DNA of 64,000 nucleotides from contig JBMOGA010000014.1 in the NCBI GenBank assembly GCA_049318625.1, positions 6,684-70,683 on the forward strand. The letters run 5' to 3'. Within the stretch, counting starts at the first letter, position 1. Each line of letters begins with the position of its first letter. The notes below the pieces were generated by a model. It saw only the letters and a list, made by a program, of their open reading frames with translations. It did no database searches and had not been told where the DNA came from. This document shows positions 1 through 7,331 of this stretch, piece after piece. The translations under genes and the position numbers were made by a program. The stretch is from JBMOGA01 sp049318625 (GTDB lineage: Bacteria; Pseudomonadota; Alphaproteobacteria; Rhizobiales; Hyphomicrobiaceae).

Positions 1-2124
1 CCGGAGGACTGGTTCGCCAAGCAGGTGGCGCTCGCCGATCGCACCGACGGCGACATCGATACGCTGGCGACGCGGATCGCCCATATCCGGACGTGGACGT
101 TCGTCTCCAACCGTCCCAACTGGCTCGCCGATCCCGAGCACTGGCAGGGCCGGGCACGCGACATCGAGGACAGTCTGTCCGACGCCCTGCACGAGCGGTT
201 GGCGCAGCGCTTCGTCGACCGCCGGACGAGCGCCCTCATGAAGGGCATGCGCGACAAGGAGGAGCTGTCGGCCGACATCGGCGAAGATGGTGCCATCAAC
301 GTCGAGAACCATTACGTCGGCCGTCTGCGCGGGTTCTTGTTCACGCCCGACGCGCAGGCGCAGGCCGACGGCATTCACGGCAAGGCAACGCGTCAGGCCG
401 CCGCCCAGGTTGTCGCCAAGGAACTGGCGATGCGCGTCCGCCGCGTGGCCGCCGCCAAGGCCGACGCATTCAAGCTGTCACGTCAGGCCCGCATCCTGTG
501 GCGTGACGAAGAGATCGCCCGCCTGGAGCCGACCGAGGATCCGCTGAAGCCGCAGGTCGTCCTGCTGGCGGACGATCATCTGGCGGGCCCCGATCGCGAC
601 AAGGTGCAGGAGCGGCTCACGACCTGGGTCGGCGAAATCGTCGCCGATCGCCTGAAGCCGCTGGTCGAGCTGGCCAAGGCCGAGGACGTGACCGGTCTCG
701 CCCGCGGTATCGCGTTCCGGTTGACCGAGAACTTCGGAATCCTGAAGCGCGACGCCATCAGCGACGAGCTGAAGTCGCTCGATCAGAACGCGCGCGCCCA
801 GTTGCGCAAGTACGGCGTCCGCTTCGGCGCGTTCAATATCTACTTCCCGACCCTGCTGAAGCCGGCGCCAGCCGAGCTGCGCGCCATCCTCTGGGCCTTG
901 AAGAATGCGGCCAGCGCCGGACTGTCGCTCGACGCGCTGCCGGACGCCCCGCGCGCCGGCCTGACCTCAAACCCCGTGCTGCCGGGTATCCCCGAGCCCT
1001 TCTACCGGGTGTACGGGTTCCATGTGTGCGGCCCGCGCGTCGTCCGTCTCGACATGCTGGAGCGGCTGGCCGACCAGATCCGTCCGCTCGTCGCCTGGCG
1101 GCCGACGCCCGAGAACGCCACCAAGGTACCGCGGGGGGCCACCGGCGACGGCGGGTTCATCGCCACACCGGAAATGATGTCGATCCTCGGGTGCTCGGCC
1201 GAGGAGTTGAGCGGCGTGCTCAAGTCGCTCGGCTTCTGGTGCGAGCGCCGGCCGAAGAAGGCGCCGCCCGTGCCGGTCCCCGGCGAGGCGACCCTTCCGA
1301 TCACGGACGCCACCGCGCCCGACGCCGGCACGGCCGATGCGGCCACCGAACCCGCGCCCGAGACCGCCGAGCCGACAGAGGCGGTGGAAATCGAGACACC
1401 GGTCGCAACCGCGGCCCCGCTGGAGGTTGCCGCACCCGTCCCCGAAACCGAGCCGGCAAGCCCAGCGTCCGAACCGGTTGAAGTGACCGCCGGCGCCGAG
1501 ACTTCTACGGCAACCGAGACCCCTGTGGCCGAAGTCTCCAGCGCGGAGGCCGCCGAGCCGACCGCCGAGGAACCGGCCTTCGAGGAGGTCTGGCGCCCGC
1601 GCCGCCGCAATCGTGGACAGCAGCCCGAGCGCCGGCCGCGCGGCGCCGGCGGCGACCGCCCCGCCGGTGATCGGGATCGTGATCGCAATCGCGGGCGTGG
1701 CCCCCGTCGGCCCGAGTCCGGCCCGGCGTCGCCCCCCGTTGCGGCAGGTGAGAGCCCGGCCACACCCCAGACGGCCGGCGAACCGGTGGCCGCCGAGACG
1801 CGCAGCGACAAACCCGATCATGGCGGCGAGCGCCGGCGCGACCGCGACAACGACCGCGGCGGGCGTCGCGATCAAGGCGAACGGCGCGATCGGGGCCGTG
1901 ATGGCGCCGATCGGCTGCGCGAAAGCGAGCGCAACCGCAGCGGCGGTGGCGGCGGCCGGCCGGGTGGCGATCGGCGCGAGCGGACCGGAGAACGGCCCGC
2001 CATCATCGCCCGCTCGGCTCCGGCCCCGAAGAAGGGGGGCGTCGATCCCGACTCGCCGTTCGCCGCGCTCGGGGCCCTGAAACAGGCCCTCGAGAAGCGT
2101 ACGCGTGACCAGGGCGGCGGGTGA
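1..2124 (+). CDS. SUV3-like helicase-related protein, C-terminal part (5' end outside window)
   Basis: The reading frame is open from base 1, so the gene starts upstream and the ATPase motifs are not in view. What is seen is about 430 residues of folded, helical, charged sequence, as in the C-terminal half of the SUV3-like RNA helicases of alphaproteobacteria. It is followed by an acidic Pro/Ala/Glu/Thr linker (about residues 425-530) and a long Arg/Gly/Asp-rich disordered tail with RDRDRNRGRG-like and GGGGGR segments, a likely nucleic-acid-binding region. The stop overlaps the start of the S4-domain gene, as in the conserved helicase / S4 / ferredoxin / CarD cluster. Family identity comes from that context plus sequence style; the role in RNA metabolism is inferred. 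Confidence 0.8.
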   Translation, partial: PEDWFAKQVALADRTDGDIDTLATRIAHIRTWTFVSNRPNWLADPEHWQGRARDIEDSLSDALHERLAQRFVDRRTSALMKGMRDKEELSADIGEDGAINVENHYVGRLRGFLFTPDAQAQADGIHGKATRQAAAQVVAKELAMRVRRVAAAKADAFKLSRQARILWRDEEIARLEPTEDPLKPQVVLLADDHLAGPDRDKVQERLTTWVGEIVADRLKPLVELAKAEDVTGLARGIAFRLTENFGILKRDAISDELKSLDQNARAQLRKYGVRFGAFNIYFPTLLKPAPAELRAILWALKNAASAGLSLDALPDAPRAGLTSNPVLPGIPEPFYRVYGFHVCGPRVVRLDMLERLADQIRPLVAWRPTPENATKVPRGATGDGGFIATPEMMSILGCSAEELSGVLKSLGFWCERRPKKAPPVPVPGEATLPITDATAPDAGTADAATEPAPETAEPTEAVEIETPVATAAPLEVAAPVPETEPASPASEPVEVTAGAETSTATETPVAEVSSAEAAEPTAEEPAFEEVWRPRRRNRGQQPERRPRGAGGDRPAGDRDRDRNRGRGPRRPESGPASPPVAAGESPATPQTAGEPVAAETRSDKPDHGGERRRDRDNDRGGRRDQGERRDRGRDGADRLRESERNRSGGGGGRPGGDRRERTGERPAIIARSAPAPKKGGVDPDSPFAALGALKQALEKRTRDQGGG

Positions 2125-2537
2125 TGCCTCGCGACGGCCGCGAGCAGCCTTCACCAGCCGTGGCGACGCAACGGTTGGACAAATGGCTGTGGTTCGCCCG
2201 GATCGTTCGATCGCGGACGGCGGCGGCCGGGCTGATCGGGGAAGGAAAGGTTCGCGTCAACCGCACGAAGATCGAAAAGCCCGGGACCAGCATCAAGGTT
2301 GGCGACGTCGTGACTGTGGTCGCCCATCATCGCGTGCGCGTCCTGGAGGTTCAGGCGGCGGGCCAACGCCGGGGGCCGCCGCGCGAGGCCCACACCTTGT
2401 TCAACGAGATTTCGAGTGACACGGCACCCGCGTCTGAGATATCCGACCGGAAAGACGGGGATTTAAGCTCATCCGGCACACGGCCGGAAACCCTTGCGAC
2501 AACCTGCCAACGTGATGCCAAGCCAGGGCGCCCGTAA
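2124..2537 (+). CDS. S4-domain RNA-binding protein (Hsp15-like)
   Basis: A small basic protein of 137 aa. An S4 fold spans about residues 14-75, with the typical opening RLDKWLWFARIVRSR, a GKVRVN turn and a KVGDVV strand. Proteins of this kind (heat-shock Hsp15 family) bind structured rRNA or stalled ribosomal subunits. The tail after residue 95 is low-complexity and not conserved in type. The ATG overlaps the helicase stop as TGATG; a GTG three bases upstream is also possible. Overlap implies translational coupling with the helicase, and fdxA follows after 36 bases, so the three are probably co-transcribed. The exact RNA target cannot be read from the sequence. Confidence 0.85.
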   Translation: MPRDGREQPSPAVATQRLDKWLWFARIVRSRTAAAGLIGEGKVRVNRTKIEKPGTSIKVGDVVTVVAHHRVRVLEVQAAGQRRGPPREAHTLFNEISSDTAPASEISDRKDGDLSSSGTRPETLATTCQRDAKPGRP

Positions 2538-2573
2538 ACAGCGACCTGCTCCCGAGAGACGGAAACCTGCCAG

Positions 2574-2912
2574 ATGACCTACATCGTCACCGAAGCCTGC
2601 ATCAAGTGCAAGTACACGGATTGCGTGGAGGTCTGCCCGGTCGACTGCTTCTATGAAGGAGCGAACATGCTCGTCATCCACCCCGACGAGTGCATCGACT
2701 GTGGTGTCTGCGAGCCCGAGTGCCCCGCCGATGCGATCAAGCCGGATACCGAACCGGGGCTCGAAAAATGGCTGGAGTTGAACCGCGACTATTCGGAAAA
2801 GTGGCCGAACATCACGGCAAAGAAAGCCGCGCCCGGCGATGCCGACGCGTTCAAGGGCCAATCCGACAAGTACAAATTGTATTTTTCCCCCGATGCGGGC
2901 AGTGGGGACTGA
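2574..2912 (+). CDS. fdxA: Ferredoxin FdxA, 7Fe type ([3Fe-4S][4Fe-4S])
   Basis: A 112-aa electron carrier of the Azotobacter FdI family. Cysteines lie at 9, 12, 17, 21, 40, 43, 46 and 50. By comparison with FdI, Cys9/17/50 would hold the 3Fe cluster and Cys21/40/43/46 the 4Fe cluster, with Cys12 as the extra family cysteine. The C-terminal half (from about residue 57) is the long tail characteristic of FdxA, ending in an acidic/serine segment. It sits in the conserved alphaproteobacterial order S4 protein, fdxA, carD. It is cytoplasmic; its redox partner is unknown. Start is the first ATG, preceded by GAGAGACGGAAA. Full family length, no anomalies. Confidence 0.96.
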   Translation: MTYIVTEACIKCKYTDCVEVCPVDCFYEGANMLVIHPDECIDCGVCEPECPADAIKPDTEPGLEKWLELNRDYSEKWPNITAKKAAPGDADAFKGQSDKYKLYFSPDAGSGD

Positions 2913-3325
2913 ATTCGTCACCCGACGACAAGTTGATCAGTCGGTTGTAGGGCGCATTCCAGGGTGTCCTTAACGCAGTCGACACCGACGACCACGCGAC
3001 CACTTCATTTTGCTGGAATATTGTGTTAGATAAGTCCCTCAGTGGCGTAGCTGCAAACGGTGCGATCCGGCGCGGACCCTAATTCGGGTGGTGTCGAGGG
3101 ACCCTGACACGATGTTGATCCGTATCCTTGGACCGTCGGTTTCTCAGGGTCTGGAATACTCAGTTAAGCCAATCACATAGCGGGTTGGGGCGACGCCCGT
3201 GGCGGGCATCGCTCGAACATCTGTTGCACGGTGACGACCAGAACGGGTCGGCATCGTGGGCTTGCGTCGGCGCCCAGTTCGCCGGTCGTGGGTGGTCCGG
3301 TCGAGTGGCGCGAGAGAGTGGAAAA
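2913..3325. promoter_or_regulatory. Non-coding leader between fdxA and carD
   Basis: 413 bases without a convincing gene; an in-frame extension of carD into this stretch (from 3128) has no ribosome site and no carD-like sequence. The stretch is locally A/T-richer around 3008-3035. A near-perfect dyad GTGTC-g-AGGG-a-CCCT-GACAC lies at 3091-3110, suited to a dimeric regulator or a short hairpin in the carD leader. The long spacing suggests carD has its own promoter here. No clear -35/-10 pair could be assigned. Confidence 0.4.
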
Positions 3326-4492
3326 ATGGCCGAGAAGAAGAAAACGACTGCGAAGGTTGCAGGCGCCAAGGTGAAAGCCGCGCCGGTCGTGGAACGCCCC
3401 TCGCAGGGCAAGAAATCCGTTGAAACGGCCAAGAAGTCGACGAAGCCGGCGGTGACGCCGAAGGCTGCGAAGCCGGCCGCCAAGGCCGCTCCCGCCGCTG
3501 TCAACGGCAAGACCCAGTCCACGAAGAAACCTGCGGAGACCAAAACGGTGCTGAAGCCTGCGAAGCCGGCCTCGCCCGTGAAGTCTGCACCCGCCAAGCC
3601 CATGGCCTCTTCCAAGTCGTCCGAGAAGCCGGCTGCGGCAAAGGCGACGCCGGCCAAGCCGATCGTGGCCAAGCCTGTGGCGGCCAAGCCGGCGGCCGCC
3701 GCCGCCGAGACGATCACGTCGCCGGCCAAGCCGGTCGCCAAACCGGCCGTTGCCCAGCACGCACCGCTGCCGAAGCCGGCGCAGGCCGTAACCGGGCACG
3801 CCGCACCGGTACGGACGATGGCACAGGGCGTCGGCAAGCCCATGGCCATGAAGGGCGGCGCTCCGCTGTCGCCCAAGGACATCGCGCAGCGGGCCGCGGC
3901 CGCGGCAGCCGCCAAGAAGCCCGTCAGCTCGCGGCACGGCTTCAAGACCAACGAATACGTCGTCTACCCGGCCCATGGCGTCGGCCGGATCGTCGGCATC
4001 GAGGAGCAGGAAATCGCGGGCATGTCGCTCGAGCTGTTCGTCATCACGTTCGACAAGGACAAGCTGACCCTGCGCGTGCCGACCGGCAAGTTGCAGAGCG
4101 TCGGCATGCGCAAGCTCGCCGAGGAGCCTGTGGTCAAGAAGGCCATGGAGACTCTGAAAGGCCGCGCCCGCATCAAGCGGACGATGTGGAGCCGCCGCGC
4201 CCAGGAGTACGAAGCGAAGATCAACTCCGGGGATCTGGTCTCGATCGCCGAGGTCGTCCGCGACCTCTACCGCTCGGAAGCCCAGCCGGAGCAGTCCTAC
4301 TCCGAGCGTCAGCTCTACGAGGCGGCGCTGGATCGGATGGCCCGTGAAATCGCGGCCGTCGATCGGCTCGACGAGCGCGGCGCCGTACAGCGCATCACCG
4401 AGGTGCTGGCCCGCAGCGCCAAGGGTCGCCGTCTCGCCGCCGAAGGTGGCGATGCAGCCGAGGCCGAAGGCGCCGAGATCAAGGCCGCCTGA
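3326..4492 (+). CDS. carD: CarD/CdnL-family transcription regulator with long histone-like N-terminal tail
   Basis: CarD-type proteins bind the RNA polymerase beta subunit and stabilise open promoter complexes. The CarD core is at about residues 204-375, starting at GFKTNEYVVYP with the HGVGRI turn, followed by the helical DNA-binding half (RIKRTMWSRRAQEYE...). Residues 1-203 are almost only Lys, Ala, Pro, Ser, Thr and Val, with repeated AKP/KPA units like histone H1 or AlgP tails. Usual CarD length is about 160-200 aa; this is 388. The start is ATG 3326 (gagagagtggaaaa upstream), where the Lys/Ala tail begins. A strong hairpin terminator follows the stop. Confidence 0.92.
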   Translation: MAEKKKTTAKVAGAKVKAAPVVERPSQGKKSVETAKKSTKPAVTPKAAKPAAKAAPAAVNGKTQSTKKPAETKTVLKPAKPASPVKSAPAKPMASSKSSEKPAAAKATPAKPIVAKPVAAKPAAAAAETITSPAKPVAKPAVAQHAPLPKPAQAVTGHAAPVRTMAQGVGKPMAMKGGAPLSPKDIAQRAAAAAAAKKPVSSRHGFKTNEYVVYPAHGVGRIVGIEEQEIAGMSLELFVITFDKDKLTLRVPTGKLQSVGMRKLAEEPVVKKAMETLKGRARIKRTMWSRRAQEYEAKINSGDLVSIAEVVRDLYRSEAQPEQSYSERQLYEAALDRMAREIAAVDRLDERGAVQRITEVLARSAKGRRLAAEGGDAAEAEGAEIKAA

Positions 4493-4516
4493 GCCGTCTG
4501 ACGTTGCCCGAATAGC

Positions 4517-4554
4517 CGAGGCCCGCCTGTCACCATGCAGGCGGGCCTCGTTGT
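4517..4554 (+). terminator. Intrinsic terminator after carD
   Basis: A perfect 13-bp inverted repeat (CGAGGCCCGCCTG, 8-nt loop, CAGGCGGGCCTCG, 4517-4550) is followed by TTGT. It lies 25 bases after the carD stop and faces the convergent SNase-like gene, so it may serve both strands. The T-run is short. Confidence 0.8.
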
Positions 4555-4574
4555 ATCGAGAGCCCGCAAGGCGT

Positions 4575-5387
4575 TCATGGCGTGGGCGCCATCACGCGCA
4601 GATCCTCGGCTTGGCGCAGGACGATCAGCGGCCCGTTGCGACGCTCGATCCAGCCGCGTGCCTCGACCAACTGGCCAGCGAGCTCCTTGGGCCGGATACC
4701 CCGCGCTTCCAGCCGCCGCCGCACGGCGCCGCCGATCGCAACGGTGAAGTCCTCCCGCCAGTCGGACCCGAAGTTCAAATAGATCTGGCCTCGCACGTCG
4801 CTGACGTGCGCGATCCGTCCCCGAACGATCTGGAAGGTGTCGCGCCGCTGCAGGATGTTCCGCGTCCGCAGTGCGTCGAGCGGCTGATAAGCGGCATGGC
4901 GCCACAGACCGAGCCCGGCCGTGCGTGCGCTAGCCTCGAGTTCGAGCAAGGTCTCGGCGCAACCGTCGCCGTCGAGCGGCGTGTGAGCGCGGACGACGCC
5001 GGCCTCCACCAGCGCGCCCTGCACCCAGACCGGTGCGGCGCCGTCGACGATGTGCAGATGCGCCGGCAGCCGGCCGTGCCGATCGCGGCTGCGCGGCCCG
5101 GCCACGGCCAGTGAGCGGCCCGCGGTCAGGCGTTCGAGCGCCGCGCGTGCTTCCTGCTCCGGCAGCCAAAGGCCCGGATCGGCGTTGCCGTCCTCGGCCC
5201 GCGGCGCGAGAACGCCGAGCAGCACGACGGTCGTTCCGTCGTCCAGCACGACCGCCTGACCGTCGATGACGCGCGCCACGGCATGCAACGATCCGGACGC
5301 CGCCGGGCAGTTCGCGTGCGCTGCCGAAATCGGTGCGGACGCGAGCAGCGCGAGAAACAGCAGTTGAGAGACGATGCGGCCGGCCAT
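4575..5387 (-). CDS. Exported thermonuclease (SNase)-family protein, active site degenerate
   Basis: A 270-aa protein with a signal peptide (basic start, hydrophobic stretch to about residue 23, cleavage near AHA-NC). A TNase-like barrel follows, then a C-terminal OB-like segment (IYLNFGSDW motif) common in alphaproteobacterial homologues. Staphylococcal nuclease uses Arg35, Asp40, Glu43 and Arg87. Here the RLxxxDxPE region reads VLLGVLAPR, so Arg35, Asp40 and Glu43 equivalents are lost; the HGR of the later arginine remains. It is therefore probably not an active nuclease of the usual type and may act as a periplasmic binding protein. The start at 5387 is chosen because the signal peptide begins there; the longer frame upstream runs toward the tRNA. 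Confidence 0.8.
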   Translation of the reverse strand: MAGRIVSQLLFLALLASAPISAAHANCPAASGSLHAVARVIDGQAVVLDDGTTVVLLGVLAPRAEDGNADPGLWLPEQEARAALERLTAGRSLAVAGPRSRDRHGRLPAHLHIVDGAAPVWVQGALVEAGVVRAHTPLDGDGCAETLLELEASARTAGLGLWRHAAYQPLDALRTRNILQRRDTFQIVRGRIAHVSDVRGQIYLNFGSDWREDFTVAIGGAVRRRLEARGIRPKELAGQLVEARGWIERRNGPLIVLRQAEDLRVMAPTP

Positions 5388-5486
5388 GCGTGACGATCCG
5401 TGGTCGCCCCACCATGCCCCGCCGCCGGGCGCCGAACCAGCCCGGCTGTGCATCGGCCGTGGATTATGGTACCCGAACGGCGGCAA

Positions 5487-5563
5487 GACCCCGTAGCTCA
5501 GCAGGATAGAGCATCAGATTCCTAATCTGAGGGTCGGAGGTTCGAATCCTCTCGGGGTCGCCA
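5487..5563 (+). tRNA. tRNA-Arg (anticodon CCU)
   Basis: The cloverleaf is complete: acceptor GACCCCG/CGGGGTC, D arm GCTC...GAGC, anticodon stem TCAGA/TCTGA with loop TTCCTAA, variable GGGTC, T arm GGAGG TTCGAAT CCTCT, discriminator G and encoded CCA. The anticodon CCU reads AGG, a rare codon in this G/C-rich genome. Confidence 0.97.
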
Positions 5564-5620
5564 GTCTCGAAGTGTCAAGCCCGGTCAAAAGCCACCGGTC
5601 GGCCTATCAGACCGCGCCGT

Positions 5621-5833
5621 CTAACCCCGGGCACGTGCCCGTGGCTTGGTCGCGGGGGATGCGCCGGCAGCCGCCGCCTGGGCCACACCGATCTTGGCGA
5701 TCACCTGACCGATGCGCTCGAGATCGGCCGGTGTCAGGATTTCGTCCCCGACCTTGACCCGCAGCGCCTTCGCTTCGGTCGAATAGGACACTGTGCACAG
5801 CGTCGCCAGCTCCGTCACGAACGTCTCACTCAC
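5621..5833 (-). CDS. Small hypothetical protein (70 aa)
   Basis: Not recognised. Seventy residues, soluble, with a helical N-terminal half (MSETFVTELATLCTV) and a basic, Ala/Pro/Arg-rich end (TKPRARARG). It starts with GTG 5833, preceded by GGGAG at a suitable distance, which supports translation. Upstream are a TTGTCA-17-TGATAT promoter, a LexA-type box and a 14-bp palindrome, so this short gene seems to be under dedicated control. It stands alone between tRNA-Arg and the flagellin terminator region. It could be a small DNA-associated or regulatory protein, but nothing in the sequence fixes a function. Confidence 0.6.
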   Translation of the reverse strand: MSETFVTELATLCTVSYSTEAKALRVKVGDEILTPADLERIGQVIAKIGVAQAAAAGASPATKPRARARG

Positions 5834-5849
5834 GGCGCGCTCCCAAACG

Positions 5850-5863
5850 TCTAGAATTCTAGA
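5850..5863. promoter_or_regulatory. 14-bp perfect palindrome (operator candidate)
   Basis: TCTAGAATTCTAGA is a perfect dyad located just downstream of the predicted -10 of the 70-aa gene, where a repressor would block the transcription start. In GC-rich DNA such an A/T-rich palindrome is unlikely by chance. Confidence 0.5.
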
Positions 5864-5869
5864 GTCGTC

Positions 5870-5898
5870 ATATCAGCCCGATCAAATGTTCGTGACAA
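5870..5898 (-). promoter_or_regulatory. Putative promoter of the 70-aa gene
   Basis: Read on the minus strand, TTGTCA (5893-5898), 17 bases, TGATAT (5870-5875). The -35 matches the sigma-70 consensus in 5 of 6; the -10 is weaker. The -35 lies in an imperfect hairpin ATGTTCGTGACAA ... TTGTCGAACAT (5886-5915). Confidence 0.4.
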
Positions 5899-5909
5899 AT
5901 GAACTTGTC

Positions 5910-5924
5910 GAACATCAGTTGTTC
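5910..5924. promoter_or_regulatory. LexA-type SOS box GAAC-N7-GTTC
   Basis: GAACATCAGTTGTTC matches exactly the alphaproteobacterial LexA consensus GAAC-N7-GTTC. It lies 11 bases upstream of the predicted -35 of the 70-aa gene. More GAAC/GTTC half-sites flank it (5888, 5901, 5936, 5943, 5951, 5957). Confidence 0.5.
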
Positions 5925-6197
5925 CAGACCCGCCTGAACCTAGTTCGGACGTTCACGAACGAAAGAATGCCGGGAACACCTGAGCCTTGACCCCACCCAA
6001 ATGGAGCGCCGCGGCGTTTTGGGCGCCGCGCACCGCCAGCAGGCCCTGCAATGCGACCCTCGGCTGGGTGGAAGCCGAGGGCCGCGGCAGGACCGGCAGC
6101 CCCAGGGGAGGAGGTCGCCGGTCGCTGAGACATGGGTGCGGGAGGCGCGTCCGGCAATAGGCACCTCGGACCGCCCGCCAGCGGCAACACCAAATGC
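5925..6197. other. Non-coding stretch between small gene and flagellin
   Basis: No credible gene. Besides the GAAC/GTTC cluster at its left, it holds two perfect stem-loops: CGCGGCG/CGCCGCG (6010-6030) and CCCTCGGCT/AGCCGAGGG (6057-6081). Longer open frames here lack codon bias and starts with ribosome sites. Confidence 0.5.
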
Positions 6198-6201
6198 GAA
6201 A

Positions 6202-6227
6202 AGGCCGCCCCCGGAGAGGGGCGGCCT
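6202..6227 (-). terminator. Terminator of the flagellin gene
   Basis: Ten-base perfect stem AGGCCGCCCC/GGGGCGGCCT with a 6-nt loop, about 50 bases after the flagellin stop. Read on the minus strand it is followed by TTTCGC, a short T-run. Confidence 0.75.
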
Positions 6228-6275
6228 CGTTCAACTCGCGTATCCACCCAGCTGCGATGAGCCGGAGCGCGTGCG

Positions 6276-7331
6276 TTAACGGAACAGCGACAGCGTGTTC
6301 TGCGCCGACGAGTTCGCGATGCTGAGGGCCTGGATGCCGAGCTGCTGCTGAACCTGCAGAGCCTGCAACCGGGTCGACTCTTCGTTCATGTCGGCATCGA
6401 CGAGCGAGGCGACGCCGCGATCGATCGAGTCGATCAAGGTCTTCACGAACTCGGCCTGCATCTTCACGCGGCTCTTCGCGGCGCCCATGTTGGTGGCCGC
6501 CGTCGTCATCTCGGTGATGGCTTGGTCAGCCGCCGAAATCACGTCGTCGATCGTGTAGGCCGCCGTGCCGTCGGCGACGTCGTTGAGGTCGAACTCATCG
6601 ACGGCATTCGCTGCGCCAGCCGGCGTGAGCGCCGTCGGATCGACGGACCAGTTGGCGATCACGATGGTGCCGGTGTCATCGACGGTGCCGATCAGATCGG
6701 CCGAAGCCGCCGTCGCCGCGTCGAGACGCGCCGAGCCGAGGATGCCGAGTGCGCCAGCCGTCGCGGCGCCACCGTTGACCGAACCGGCGCCGTCCGTGTT
6801 CGAGTCGAACAGGTACGACACCGAAACGTCGATGGTAAGGGTGCCGACGGCAACGCCGGTCGACGAGCGGGTGAACGACGCGACGATCTGCTCGCTCGCA
6901 TTGTACTCGGTGCCGCCGGTGTCGACCGCCAGCCAGTTCTCACCGCTGAACGAAGCCGACGAGGCCGTCGAACGCAGCTGATCCTGAAGGGCGTCGATTT
7001 CGGTCTGCACTTTGGCCATGTCTACACCAGGCTGACGCGCCGCAACCAGCTTCGCCTTGATCTCGCTGGTGACGTCGATCGCCTTGTTGAGAGCGGTGTA
7101 GGTCGTGTCGAGCGTGGCAGCACCGAGCCCGAGGGCGTCGGAAACTGCGGAGAGGGCTTTGTTGTCGGAACGCATGGTCGTCGCCATGGACCAGTACGCG
7201 GCATTGTCCTCGGCGGTTGCAACACGGTAGCCGGTCGAGATCCGGCTCTGCGTCGTCAGCATGTCCCGATTGGTCATGTTGAGCGACTGCAGAGCAGTCA
7301 TCGCGGCAAAGTTCGTCCTGATACTGTTCAT
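6276..7331 (-). CDS. Flagellin
   Basis: Filament subunit of 351 aa. The N-terminal D0/D1 helices (MNSIRTNFAAMTALQSL..., RISTGYRVATAEDNAAYWSM) and the C-terminal D1/D0 helices (MNEESTRLQALQVQQQLG ... SAQNTLSLFR) are conserved. The middle (about residues 140-270) is a variable, Ala/Thr/Asp-rich surface domain. The start at 7331 is fixed by the canonical MNSI opening; the frame runs on upstream without meaning. Secretion is through the flagellar export apparatus, so no signal peptide is expected. No other flagellar gene is nearby, so this is an isolated flagellin locus. The leader carries a CCAAA-TCGG-TTTGG hairpin just before the weak ribosome site. Confidence 0.96.
   Translation of the reverse strand: MNSIRTNFAAMTALQSLNMTNRDMLTTQSRISTGYRVATAEDNAAYWSMATTMRSDNKALSAVSDALGLGAATLDTTYTALNKAIDVTSEIKAKLVAARQPGVDMAKVQTEIDALQDQLRSTASSASFSGENWLAVDTGGTEYNASEQIVASFTRSSTGVAVGTLTIDVSVSYLFDSNTDGAGSVNGGAATAGALGILGSARLDAATAASADLIGTVDDTGTIVIANWSVDPTALTPAGAANAVDEFDLNDVADGTAAYTIDDVISAADQAITEMTTAATNMGAAKSRVKMQAEFVKTLIDSIDRGVASLVDADMNEESTRLQALQVQQQLGIQALSIANSSAQNTLSLFR

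Noticed and set aside
967..2154. 395-codon Gly/Ala-rich frame opposite the helicase tail
   Set aside because: Antisense of the low-complexity Arg/Asp/Gly tail; no ribosome site.
3128..3325. 66-codon N-terminal extension of CarD
   Set aside because: No ribosome site at its start and composition quite unlike the Lys/Ala tail; ATG 3326 is better.
5487..5563. tRNA-Arg as an island integration site
   Set aside because: No integrase gene and no second copy of the tRNA 3' end seen nearby.
5915..6247. 110-codon frame right of the small gene
   Set aside because: Runs through two hairpins and the flagellin terminator; poor codon bias and no start signal.
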